6,851 nucleotides of DNA from Thermoplasmata archaeon. GTDB lineage: Archaea; Thermoplasmatota; Thermoplasmata; Thermoplasmatales; Thermoplasmataceae. The notes under the pieces are model-generated. The model was not told the DNA's origin and made no database searches. It worked only from the letters and a program-made list of their open reading frames with translations. The DNA lies in the NCBI GenBank assembly GCA_021797385.1, contig JAJZZW010000105.1:1-6851 (forward strand), read 5' to 3'. The translations under genes were made by a program, and so were the position numbers. Of this stretch, positions 1 through 6,568 are shown one piece after another (position 1 is the stretch's first letter; every line of letters starts with the position of its first letter).

Positions 1-1370
1 TCCCTTAAATCCATAGCTTTCTGCCATGTTTTCTTTCTTATCAATCCAACATATCCACCTATGAAAATAGCCATGAATATTATGGAACTTGTGAATCCCA
101 CCACAGCTCCATAATCGATGAACAGAACTCCCTCTATAATAGAATTAAATGCGCCCACAAGATTGAGCATTCCATTGTAAAAGCCGTACATTGTTCCGGT
201 GGTGCCTGTGGGAGAAAGGTCTATGGCATTTACGGCCCATGATCCAACTGTCAGATTCATCATACCTGCTCCTGCTGCAAGGAGAAGCACTGTTGGAATC
301 AGTAAACGTGCAGTTCCAGTGAAGTATGATAAACCGATCATTACAATCATAATACTCATTGGAAGCAGGGAACCGATACGCCTGGCATTGACCTTTGTGA
401 ATTTCTTGAGAAGGCCATCATTCAGGGGGCCTGATCCGAGAAAGCCTATTATGAGGGCTGTATCAACCGCTGCGGTATATAATCCACTGGTTGTTACAGA
501 ATGAACAAAAGTTGAAAATAACAGGGTGGGAAGCCAGTAGAGAAAAGTATACAGAATATACCCGAATGACAGAAATATAAGGAGTGTGCCTATGCCAGCC
601 TGTGTTGTAAAAACCATTTTCATTGTTTTTCTCCAAGCATCCTTAGGACCTACTTTTTTCTCATTTTTCTGCTCTTCTGTTTTGCCCTCGTTTATGTAAT
701 CCAGTTCAGCGGTGTTCACACCTTTATGTTCATCCGGGGTATCCCTTACATAATAATACCATATAAGGGCAAATACGATTCCCAGTGCACCGAAGAATAT
801 GAATGGGCCCGGCCATCCAAATAGTACGTATATGGCAACGCCTATTGTTGCTGCAACTACCGGTCCAACAGCTTGCCCCGCACCTGCCCAGGTATATGCT
901 TTAGATTCATCATAGCGGTTTGTCCATGTTTTGGCACTCTTAGCATTAACAGGCCAGACAGGCCCCTCCCCGGCACCCATAAAGAGCCTGACTATTAACA
1001 TTGAAAGAAAACTGAATGTCGCTGCTGTCAGAATGGTGAATACCGACCAGATTGCATAAAAAGTTGCCATTGATTTTCTGAGACCGAGTTTATCTACTAT
1101 GGAACCTCCCGGGAAGTTGAATAATGCATAGGCCAGCGACCATCCAAATAATATCAATGAATATTCGGCTATTCCGGCACCTGCAACACCGTATGCGGAG
1201 ACTGATTTGGTCCAGCCAAAGGCATATGCATATGCTGGTGCGGTAATTGTCCATATTTCCCTGTCCGCATAATTAAACATTATGGCAATAAAAAGCATAA
1301 CGGGGATCATCCAGCGCACGTTAGTTTTTTTTGAGTTATTAACATTTTTCTTTACAGTTTCTTCTACCAT
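1..1370 (-). CDS. MFS transporter, anion:cation symporter (ACS) type, 3' end cut by window
   Basis: The visible part is 456 codons, open from the ATG at 1368-1370 to the window edge with no stop. It is a polytopic inner-membrane secondary transporter of the major facilitator superfamily. Family marks are FNYADR at residues 32-37 (the N-Y-x-D-R signature at the end of TM1 in ACS members) and the motif-A loop GGSIVDKLGLRK at about 88-99. RLFMGAGEGPVWPVNAK at 128-144 matches the ACS TM4 pattern, and NAIDLSP...GTMYGFYNG lies at 381-400. A charged central loop at about 208-250 contains RDTPDEH, typical of the family. The last visible hydrophobic segment (about 424-443) is the expected TM12, so only a few tail residues should be missing. 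ACS members carry organic anions such as hexuronates, glucarate, galactonate, tartrate, phthalate or phosphate with H+ or Na+; the substrate here is unknown. The first ATG was chosen because the 20 residues before TM1 are charged and hydrophilic. A later start at Met21 would remove only this tail. The gene is divergent from the operon and looks richer in GC than it. Confidence 0.9.
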   Translation of the reverse strand, partial: MVEETVKKNVNNSKKTNVRWMIPVMLFIAIMFNYADREIWTITAPAYAYAFGWTKSVSAYGVAGAGIAEYSLILFGWSLAYALFNFPGGSIVDKLGLRKSMATFYAIWSVFTILTAATFSFLSMLIVRLFMGAGEGPVWPVNAKSAKTWTNRYDESKAYTWAGAGQAVGPVVAATIGVAIYVLFGWPGPFIFFGALGIVFALIWYYYVRDTPDEHKGVNTAELDYINEGKTEEQKNEKKVGPKDAWRKTMKMVFTTQAGIGTLLIFLSFGYILYTFLYWLPTLLFSTFVHSVTTSGLYTAAVDTALIIGFLGSGPLNDGLLKKFTKVNARRIGSLLPMSIMIVMIGLSYFTGTARLLIPTVLLLAAGAGMMNLTVGSWAVNAIDLSPTGTTGTMYGFYNGMLNLVGAFNSIIEGVLFIDYGAVVGFTSSIIFMAIFIGGYVGLIRKKTWQKAMDLR

Positions 1371-1440
1371 ACTATATCTGATATATCTAAATACTCAATC
1401 TATTTTAGCCTTGCGTTCCGGAACTATATATGAAAAATCC
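1371..1440 (-). promoter_or_regulatory. Probable promoter region of the MFS gene
   Basis: Reading the minus strand towards the MFS start there are three AT-rich boxes. CATATATAG (about 1424-1433) would put transcription start near 1403 with a short leader, CTAAAATA (1401-1408) would put it near 1379, and TTTAGATATA (1382-1391) is too close to the ATG to serve a leaderless message. No strong Shine-Dalgarno is visible next to the ATG. A perfect 8-base palindrome TTCCGGAA lies at 1416-1423. Which box is used cannot be decided from sequence. Confidence 0.35.
1373..1385. promoter_or_regulatory. Palindrome TATATC-T-GATATA next to the MFS start
   Basis: A perfect 6+1+6 inverted repeat ends 3 bases before the MFS start codon. 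Its position, at or just downstream of any plausible transcription start, is where an archaeal repressor would block polymerase. AT-rich composition makes short palindromes common, so an operator role is only a suggestion. Confidence 0.25.
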
Positions 1441-1773
1441 ATAAAACTCATAGGTGCTAGGTTTCACATTTTCAAAAAATATTACTTGCCTGTTTTTATA
1501 AATCAATTCACATATTAGGTTTTCAAGTGCCCGGGGATTTTAATTTTTATTATCCCATGATTTAAGTTAATTTGTTTTTCTATAAAACAAAATATGGCAT
1601 AAATTGTTTTATTAGGAAACAATTTCATATAACTTTGTAGCATATTTATGCGGAAGGCAACAAAATAATATTTAGAAAACTTATCTCTGAATGGCTAATA
1701 GGATATTTATCAGACGTACATAACATGGAACTAAATACGCCATTACAATCTAATAAAATTATTACTTTTCCAT
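1386..1773. other. AT-rich non-coding stretch between the MFS promoter and the transposase remnant
   Basis: No convincing gene, tRNA or stable RNA is visible here. Short open frames exist in this stretch but show no family likeness, lack ribosome binding sites, or are shifted relative to the transposase remnant. The only clear structure is the set of alternating inverted repeats at 1571-1625. The part nearest 1774 is probably the former 3' non-coding end of the insertion sequence, but no target-site duplication or clear terminal inverted repeat could be recognised. Confidence 0.5.
1571..1625. repeat. Cluster of alternating inverted repeats (three overlapping possible hairpins)
   Basis: Four segments alternate T-rich and A-rich. 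TTTGTTTT (1571-1578) pairs with AAAACAAA (1584-1591) over a 5-base loop. ATAAAACAA (1582-1590) also pairs exactly with TTGTTTTAT (1604-1612). AAATTGTTT (1601-1609) pairs exactly with AAACAATTT (1617-1625) over a 7-base loop. The pairings exclude one another because they share segments. Possible roles are a worn end of the insertion sequence, a T-rich transcription stop, or a protein-binding array. The stems are almost pure A-T and therefore weak. Confidence 0.45.
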
Positions 1774-2812
1774 TTATCCTAAAAACAACCTCGATTTGTA
1801 GTTCTTTTTGAGAATCAAAATCTCCTTTATAGCCCTGGAACATTCTCATATTGCCCTTAGAAACCTTCTGAACACTTTCCTTGATTTTCTTGTCATAATG
1901 TAAAGGAAGGTATACGCGGTAATAGTGATGCTCGCGTGTATAAGCTACCATTCACTATCACGTACCTGGTACTCTCCCAAACCTATAGCCTTTGCATCCT
2001 TATGACAGTTTTCTATTGACCATCTTATGCTCCATGCCTTTATCATTTCTTCACCGGAAAGATAGTCTGATACTATGAATTTCTTCCTTTAATTCTCAGG
2101 ATTGTGCAGAACAAAAAAGGTGACTGGTTCACTATTTGATAAATATACTGCGAACTCCCTCTGCAATGGGGACTCCTTTAAAGTATCAGAATCCCTTTCA
2201 TGCATGGGAAGTGTTGATTCAATAATATCGTCCATGGTGTAAAACAAATCCCTGTTCTTTATTGCCATCCTTCCAATGTTGTAAAAGGATGCCTTCCTGT
2301 TGGGCTTTAATTCGGTAACATAATTACTGCCCAGGAACTTTACGCTTGAGTACCATGAGTCAACAATCTTGCATGCCACATTGGAGTTATTTTTCTGCTA
2401 TGCTGAATATATCTTCCATAATCTCAAGCTTTGTTTTAAATTGTTCTCCAGACATTCTCTTAACATAAAACCTTGCAAGGAATGGATAGAATACCTTATT
2501 TTCAAGATCATATAGTCCAGAGGTAACAGGCTGGTTTGCAAGCACATTATTTCCTGATGCATGATCAAAGAACCATCCTACATACTACATGGCCTTTGAA
2601 CCTGTATGATTCAATACTGTATCATCATCGATGAACATAACCCTATGGCTACCTATTAATGTTTTCATGAATTTTATATAGTTCTGTTCCAGAAGTTAAT
2701 AATTTGAAATTAACAAATAATGGTCTGTATCCAAATACAGGGTGTTCCAGTGTTTGCAATAGCTCTCGGTTAACGGTACGACATAAAAACTACATAAAAA
2801 TCTATCTATTTT
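1774..2812 (-). pseudogene. Decayed DDE transposase of an IS4/IS701-like insertion sequence
   Basis: A degenerate transposase reads on the minus strand in two frames. The DDE residues are all recognisable: first Asp in MFIDDDTVLNHTGSKAM (codons about 2621-2629), second Asp in KIVDSWYSS followed by YVTELKPNRKAS (Asp at 2359-2361), and Glu in RWSIENCHKDAKAIGLGEY (Glu at 2011-2013). The frame is broken by in-frame stops at 2696-2698, 2585-2587, 2089-2091, 1945-1947 and 1846-1848. A one-base frameshift in an A-run lies near 2390-2394, where six As instead of five would restore the frame. The likely natural stop is the TAA at 1774-1776, after a basic tail containing SRAIKEILILKK. The 5' end is uncertain: no in-frame ATG is seen, and the frame opens only after a TGA at 2813-2815, so the N-terminus is probably truncated. 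The element cannot make active transposase itself. The transposase class is clear, but the exact IS family is less so. Confidence 0.85.
2781..2800. repeat. Direct repeat ACATAAAAA, two copies 11 bases apart
   Basis: ACATAAAAA occurs at 2781-2789 and again at 2792-2800, one helical turn apart. It lies about 45-65 bases upstream of the TATA box of the permease operon. The same bases fall within the eroded 5' part of the transposase remnant. A short inverted repeat AAAAAT/ATTTTT (2796-2801, 2808-2813) overlaps the second copy. An activator site is possible; chance in AT-rich DNA is also possible. Confidence 0.3.
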
Positions 2813-2832
2813 TCAACAATTAAACAAAAGTT

Positions 2833-2871
2833 AGATAAATATCTTTAAATACGCTAGTATATTAAAATTAT
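2833..2871 (+). promoter_or_regulatory. Archaeal promoter of the permease operon (TATA box, probable leaderless start, overlapping palindrome)
   Basis: TTTAAATA at 2844-2851 is a near-consensus archaeal TATA box. Its centre is about 25 bases before the ATG at 2872, so transcription should begin at or within a base or two of the start codon. No Shine-Dalgarno precedes that ATG, which fits a leaderless message. The 12-base palindrome AGATA-AA-TATCT (2833-2844) sits where the BRE would be and touches the TATA box, a good place for an operator that competes with TFB/TBP. The TATA box is well supported; the operator is conjecture. Confidence 0.7.
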
Positions 2872-4299
2872 ATGAATAATAAAGAAGATATAAAGCTTAG
2901 GAAGAATTCCATAGGATTCTGGGGAGTAGTTTTCTACGCAGTTGCTGTTATATTTCCTGCAGGTGCTTTTGCAGTTACTGGAGTGACTGCCATGACCTAC
3001 GGTGGAGAAACAGCCCCACTTGCTTTTCTAGTTGGTGGCATTACATTATTCCTGGCCATAATTGCCATATACGTATTCAGTGAGCATATAGATAATGCCG
3101 GAGGTTATTATAAATATGTGGAAGCAGGCACACAAAACAAGGTGATTTCAAAAAGTGTGGGACTATGGAATGCTTTCTGGGTAATAGGAGATATGATAGC
3201 TGCAAGTATTGTAGTAGGATGGTTTACATGGGTGGGATTATCGACACTGCTTAACATAACTATTCCTCTGTACGGTGTTGTTTTATTGGCGCTTATAGTT
3301 CCAGTTCTGTATTTAATTGTAGGATATTTTGGGATCAAAGTAGCATCCGGAACTGCTATCACAATAGGTTTATTGCAACTTATTATTTTTACAGCACTTG
3401 CTATCGGTTTTGTGTCGAAAGCTCATTATAACAGTCTAGCATATTTTAATATAACTAACTCTCTTGATGGTTTGCACGGTTTCTTCTTGGCAATGGTAGT
3501 AGGTGCATTCTTGGCATATGGAGGATATGGTTCAGTAGTATCGTTGGGAGAAGAAGCAAAGTTATCAAAACAGAATCTCAAGAAATCTATTGTTACTGCC
3601 CTCTTAATCATGGTAGCATTTGATACATTCGTGGTTTATAGCATAGTAGCTGCAGCAGGCCCGAATCTTGCCATTGTAGATGGCCAGTTCGCGCCGGGGC
3701 TTTATATTGCCCAGCAGTTTTACGGTATTGATATAGCTATTTTTGCATTCATATTTGTGGTTATTGCACAGATATTTTCACCGGTTATATTTGGTAATAG
3801 TGGTGCCAGGACAATGTTCGCCCTTGCAAGGGACGGGCTGTTTCCTGAAAGCCTTTCAAAGTTACATAAAAAATATGGGAGTCCATATGTTGCAACAATT
3901 TGGTTATTTGTTATTGTTGTTGTGGGGGTTCTACTCACACTGTTTCCAATGGTTTATGTCTACGGAGAATCCAATGGACTCTTTGACAGTTTCGCACTCT
4001 GGGGAACCGTCATAACAATATTTACCTTGTTATATCATATAGCAACCAATAACTCTCTGGCTTTCTTTATAAAAAGAAATGGGATGAAAATGAAAACCGT
4101 GAGTTATATTATAGCTCCCACAGCTGGATCATTACTAATGGCAATAGCAATTTATTATTCTCTTGAGGGTCTTACCCTTCCACTTTCGATTATATACATA
4201 ATGATACCTGTATGGATTATATTTGCAGTACTGGTTATTTATATCAGAAAAAATACTACAACAGTGGAAAGTGTCAAAGATTTGACAGGTGGGAAATAA
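2872..4299 (+). CDS. APC-superfamily amino-acid permease
   Basis: This 475-residue polytopic membrane protein has about 12 hydrophobic segments, the usual size for the amino acid-polyamine-organocation superfamily. TM1 (about 15-38) carries the broken-helix region IFPAGAFAVTGVTAM, where family members bind the carboxyl and amino groups of the substrate. SEHIDNAGGYYKYVEAG at 70-86 is the conserved TM2-TM3 loop. VGAFLAYGGYGSVVSLGEEAK at 210-230 is the TM6 region, including the second unwound helix. GARTMFALARDGLFPESLSK at 311-330 is the TM8-TM9 loop typical of the family. It should import amino acids or related amines with H+ or Na+; which ones cannot be read from the sequence. It is first in a three-gene operon and its TAA is directly followed by the next ATG. 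The start is fixed by the TATA box 25 bases upstream and by a short charged N-terminus (MNNKEDIKLRKNS) before TM1. Confidence 0.92.
   Translation: MNNKEDIKLRKNSIGFWGVVFYAVAVIFPAGAFAVTGVTAMTYGGETAPLAFLVGGITLFLAIIAIYVFSEHIDNAGGYYKYVEAGTQNKVISKSVGLWNAFWVIGDMIAASIVVGWFTWVGLSTLLNITIPLYGVVLLALIVPVLYLIVGYFGIKVASGTAITIGLLQLIIFTALAIGFVSKAHYNSLAYFNITNSLDGLHGFFLAMVVGAFLAYGGYGSVVSLGEEAKLSKQNLKKSIVTALLIMVAFDTFVVYSIVAAAGPNLAIVDGQFAPGLYIAQQFYGIDIAIFAFIFVVIAQIFSPVIFGNSGARTMFALARDGLFPESLSKLHKKYGSPYVATIWLFVIVVVGVLLTLFPMVYVYGESNGLFDSFALWGTVITIFTLLYHIATNNSLAFFIKRNGMKMKTVSYIIAPTAGSLLMAIAIYYSLEGLTLPLSIIYIMIPVWIIFAVLVIYIRKNTTTVESVKDLTGGK
4287..4293 (+). promoter_or_regulatory. Ribosome binding site for the class III PLP enzyme
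   Basis: AGGTGGG lies 6 bases before the ATG at 4300, inside the last codons of the permease gene. It matches the GGTG core of the archaeal anti-Shine-Dalgarno. Because the permease stop and this start touch (TAAATG), translation is probably coupled. The site supports the ATG at 4300 over later starts. Confidence 0.7.
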
Positions 4300-5430
4300 A
4301 TGGTGAAGCCAGAATTCCAACCCTTTGATGGAATAGTAACAGATGCTGACCGGTTCCATGTTATATGTGGGAAGCGGTATTTACTGGACTTTTCCGGGTC
4401 GGCAATGACTACCGGTTATAATTTCATCAAACCCGGTTGGTTCGTATCTCCTGTCAGCAGGCTAGTATTCAGAAATAGTTACACGGATGAACTCAAAAGA
4501 AAACTTATAGAAATGACCGGTTTTGAGAATGTCGCATTCAGTACCTCCGGAACAGAAGCCTGTGATACAGCTCTTTCAAGATTTGGTAAACCTATTATAG
4601 CACTGGAGGGAGCTTATCACGGACTCACTTTTCTGACCAGGCTGGTATCTAATGGTACGGGTTATGATGAAGAAAATAAGATAATCCACCTGAAATGCCC
4701 TGTTTCTGGTATTTCTACTGAAGATGCTATGGTATACAACTATGAAATTCTTAAGAACATCCATGTGAAACTCAATGGTGGAACAATGATTATAGAGTTG
4801 ATACAATCGGATGGAGGAGTGAATGTTCTACCTGAGGAATTTGTCAGAGAACTATTTGTGCTGGCCAAAGATCTTGGATTGCACACAATTGTTGATGAGG
4901 TTTATACAGGATATGGTAGATCCGGTGAAATGTTTCTATATCAGAAATATCAGGTACAGCCCGATATGGTATGTATAGGAAAGGGAATGGCCGCAGGCCT
5001 GCCTCTTGGTGCGGTTCTTTATAATGATAACTGGGATTTACCCTATAATGATGTTGTTAGCATGTCTGCTGGTAGCATGCTCGTTTCACGCGTTGCAGTC
5101 GAGGTTATAAGGCAACTGGACGAAAATCAACTCTTTTCTGTAAGACAAAATGGAAAAGAAATTATTAATAGACTCTTAGCTATTAAAAACAATAGGATAA
5201 CCTCTGTGAGAGGAAGAGGGTATATGATCGGAGTTGAACTTAATGATGGCAATGGAAAGCCAGATGGAAAATATGCACTGGAAATCAGAAATGGATTATT
5301 CGGCAGGGGCGTAGTGTGTTCACTTACAGGTGCTTCAAATAATGTGTTGAAGGTAACTCCTCCTGTTCTTATAGATAGGGAAAATTTGAATAAAGGAATT
5401 AGTATAATTGTAGATGAACTTGAAGAATAA
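4300..5430 (+). CDS. Class III (fold-type I) PLP enzyme: aminotransferase/aminomutase/racemase group
   Basis: This 376-residue cytoplasmic PLP enzyme shows the class III landmarks in order. LLDFSGSAMTTGY lies at 28-40, and the cofactor phosphate-binding STSGTEACDTA at 81-91. EGAYHGLT at 103-110 includes the aromatic residue that stacks on PLP. IELIQSDGG lies at 165-173 (the E-x-x-Q-x-x-G pattern of omega-aminotransferases), TIVDEVYTGYGRSGEMF at 196-212 has Asp199 for the pyridine nitrogen, and DMVCIGKGMAAGLPLGAVL at 222-240 has Lys228 as Schiff-base lysine. It is shorter than the usual 420-450 residues. The stretch between SGTEA and EGAYHG lacks the normal 'AR.yTgR' segment, and the T-F-x-G-N-P motif is replaced by SMSAGSMLVS at 254-263. 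Members include glutamate-1-semialdehyde aminomutase, omega-aminotransferases and archaeal and bacterial amino-acid racemases. The loops resemble omega-aminotransferases more than the aminomutase, but the reaction is open. It is the second gene of the operon. Confidence 0.88.
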   Translation: MVKPEFQPFDGIVTDADRFHVICGKRYLLDFSGSAMTTGYNFIKPGWFVSPVSRLVFRNSYTDELKRKLIEMTGFENVAFSTSGTEACDTALSRFGKPIIALEGAYHGLTFLTRLVSNGTGYDEENKIIHLKCPVSGISTEDAMVYNYEILKNIHVKLNGGTMIIELIQSDGGVNVLPEEFVRELFVLAKDLGLHTIVDEVYTGYGRSGEMFLYQKYQVQPDMVCIGKGMAAGLPLGAVLYNDNWDLPYNDVVSMSAGSMLVSRVAVEVIRQLDENQLFSVRQNGKEIINRLLAIKNNRITSVRGRGYMIGVELNDGNGKPDGKYALEIRNGLFGRGVVCSLTGASNNVLKVTPPVLIDRENLNKGISIIVDELEE

Positions 5431-5443
5431 ATGAGGTAATAAA
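5431..5443 (+). promoter_or_regulatory. Ribosome binding site of the epimerase, embedded in a two-codon ORF
   Basis: GAGGT at 5433-5437 lies 6 bases before the ATG at 5444 and fixes that start. The same bases form ATG AGG TAA (5431-5439), a two-codon open frame beginning directly after the stop of the PLP enzyme gene. The TAAATG junction resembles the permease/PLP-enzyme junction. The tiny frame may be accidental, or it may help ribosomes re-initiate. Confidence 0.6.
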
Positions 5444-6568
5444 ATGAATGTAGAGAATTATTTTAAATTAGAATACCATAATAAAACGGAAATAGCCGGG
5501 ATACCTATTGATAACTGTGAAGTGCTGAGAATTAGAATACCCCTTAACCTTGTTTTTGCAATTTCTCTTGGCAACCAAGAATTTTATGATGGAATTATTG
5601 TAAAATTAAATTCTGTAAGCATTACAGGATACGGAGAGGCAGAAACAATAGCCGAAATTACCGGAGAAACACCAGATGTGTTATTCAATATTGTAACAGG
5701 AATTTTATCCATGCTTAACGGTAAAAAATTTGAAGGGATAGAAGACCTTTCTGAATTGATTAATCATTACTGCTATGGAAATACTGCTGCAAAAAGTGCT
5801 GTTGATATGGCATTTTACGATCTTCTGGGGAAATCATTGGGAGTACATGTTGTAAAAATCACTGGTGGTAATTTTAAACCAAGAATGACAAGTCTGACCA
5901 TTCCTATTGGAACAAAAGAGGAAAGCCTGGCTCTCCTTGAAAAATATCAGGATTCCGGTGCTTCAATCATTAAGATAAAACTGGGAAAAGATGTGGACAG
6001 TGATATTATAAGAATAAAGTACATTGCTGAACATTTAAGAGATGGAGTCAGATTTTTTGCTGATGCAAACCAGGGATATAACTTAAGAAACGCTATAAAG
6101 ATTTCGGGAATTTTACAGAGATATGAGGCCGTATTTTTTGAACAACCAATGAACAGATTAGACCTGAATGGTGCCAGGGAACTGAGGCACAAATCCGGGC
6201 TTCCGGTGATGCTCGATGAAAGTATATCCTCTCCAATGGATGTAATGAATGCAATCAGAATGGACGCCGCCGATATGATTAATGTGAAATTATCTAAAAG
6301 CGGTGGAATTCATCAAGCTATAAAGGCACTTACTGTAGCACAGGCGGCTGGAATGGATGCCATGGTGGGTTGTATGCTGGAATCTAAACTGGGGATAGCA
6401 GCTTCTCTTGTAGTTGCAAATAGCGTTAATAATGTAAAATTTACTGATTTAGATGGATTCACATATCTTTCAGAGCAACCATTTAAGGGTGGTCTAAATT
6501 TCGAGAATGGAAGGGATGATCTATTGAACGGTGAAGGATTTGCTGTAAAACTAAACAGTGAATTTTAA
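5444..6568 (+). CDS. Dipeptide epimerase-like enzyme of the enolase superfamily (muconate lactonizing subgroup)
   Basis: This 374-residue cytoplasmic TIM-barrel enzyme has all the catalytic parts of the subgroup. The N-terminal capping domain contains YGEAETIAEITGET at 63-76. The barrel has the K-x-K motif IIKIKLG (Lys177, Lys179), the metal ligands Asp207 (FADANQGY), Glu233 (FFEQP) and Asp258 (MLDES), and the opposing base Lys282 (INVKLSKSGG). GCMLESKLGIAAS lies at 309-321. The D-x-D pair Asp335/Asp337 (TDLDGF) is the feature that in L-Ala-D/L-Glu epimerases holds the free amino group of the dipeptide. So the enzyme should epimerise the alpha carbon of a residue in a dipeptide via a Mg2+-stabilised enolate. 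The exact dipeptide is not predictable from these motifs. An N-terminal extension of roughly 20-25 residues precedes the usual start of the capping domain; the ribosome binding site at 5433-5437 supports it. It is the last gene of the operon. Its 3' 86 bases overlap the antisense TPR frame. Confidence 0.88.
   Translation: MNVENYFKLEYHNKTEIAGIPIDNCEVLRIRIPLNLVFAISLGNQEFYDGIIVKLNSVSITGYGEAETIAEITGETPDVLFNIVTGILSMLNGKKFEGIEDLSELINHYCYGNTAAKSAVDMAFYDLLGKSLGVHVVKITGGNFKPRMTSLTIPIGTKEESLALLEKYQDSGASIIKIKLGKDVDSDIIRIKYIAEHLRDGVRFFADANQGYNLRNAIKISGILQRYEAVFFEQPMNRLDLNGARELRHKSGLPVMLDESISSPMDVMNAIRMDAADMINVKLSKSGGIHQAIKALTVAQAAGMDAMVGCMLESKLGIAASLVVANSVNNVKFTDLDGFTYLSEQPFKGGLNFENGRDDLLNGEGFAVKLNSEF

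Noticed and set aside
199..504. Plus-strand open frame of 101 codons
   Set aside because: It is antisense to the MFS gene, shows no family motif, and has no ribosome binding site or TATA box.
1282..1518. Plus-strand open frame of 78 codons across the MFS start and intergenic DNA
   Set aside because: It is mostly antisense to the MFS 5' end. The rest is AT-rich translation without recognisable features or signals.
1371..1773. tRNA, CRISPR array or riboswitch in the intergenic stretch
   Set aside because: There is no cloverleaf with T-loop, no regularly spaced repeat units and no recognisable aptamer; only AT-rich inverted repeats are present.
1646..1951. Minus-strand open frame of 101 codons
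   Set aside because: It is in a different frame from the transposase, whose own residues (LIHASITITAYTFLYIM) read through the same bases. It is a shadow opened by chance.
1602..2826. Possible terminal inverted repeats of the IS (AATTGTT at 1602-1608 and its complement near 2817-2823)
   Set aside because: Only seven bases match cleanly and the sequence is AT-rich. There is no target duplication, and the distance to the transposase stop (about 170 bases) is long for an IS end.
3108..4359. Several minus-strand and one plus-strand alternative frame within the permease gene
   Set aside because: All overlap a strongly supported membrane-protein gene and have no independent motif or start signal.
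4576..4806. Minus-strand open frame of 76 codons
   Set aside because: It is a shadow of the class III PLP enzyme gene with no supporting signal.
5947..6192. Minus-strand open frame of 81 codons
   Set aside because: It is antisense to the catalytic barrel of the epimerase and has no motif or start signal.
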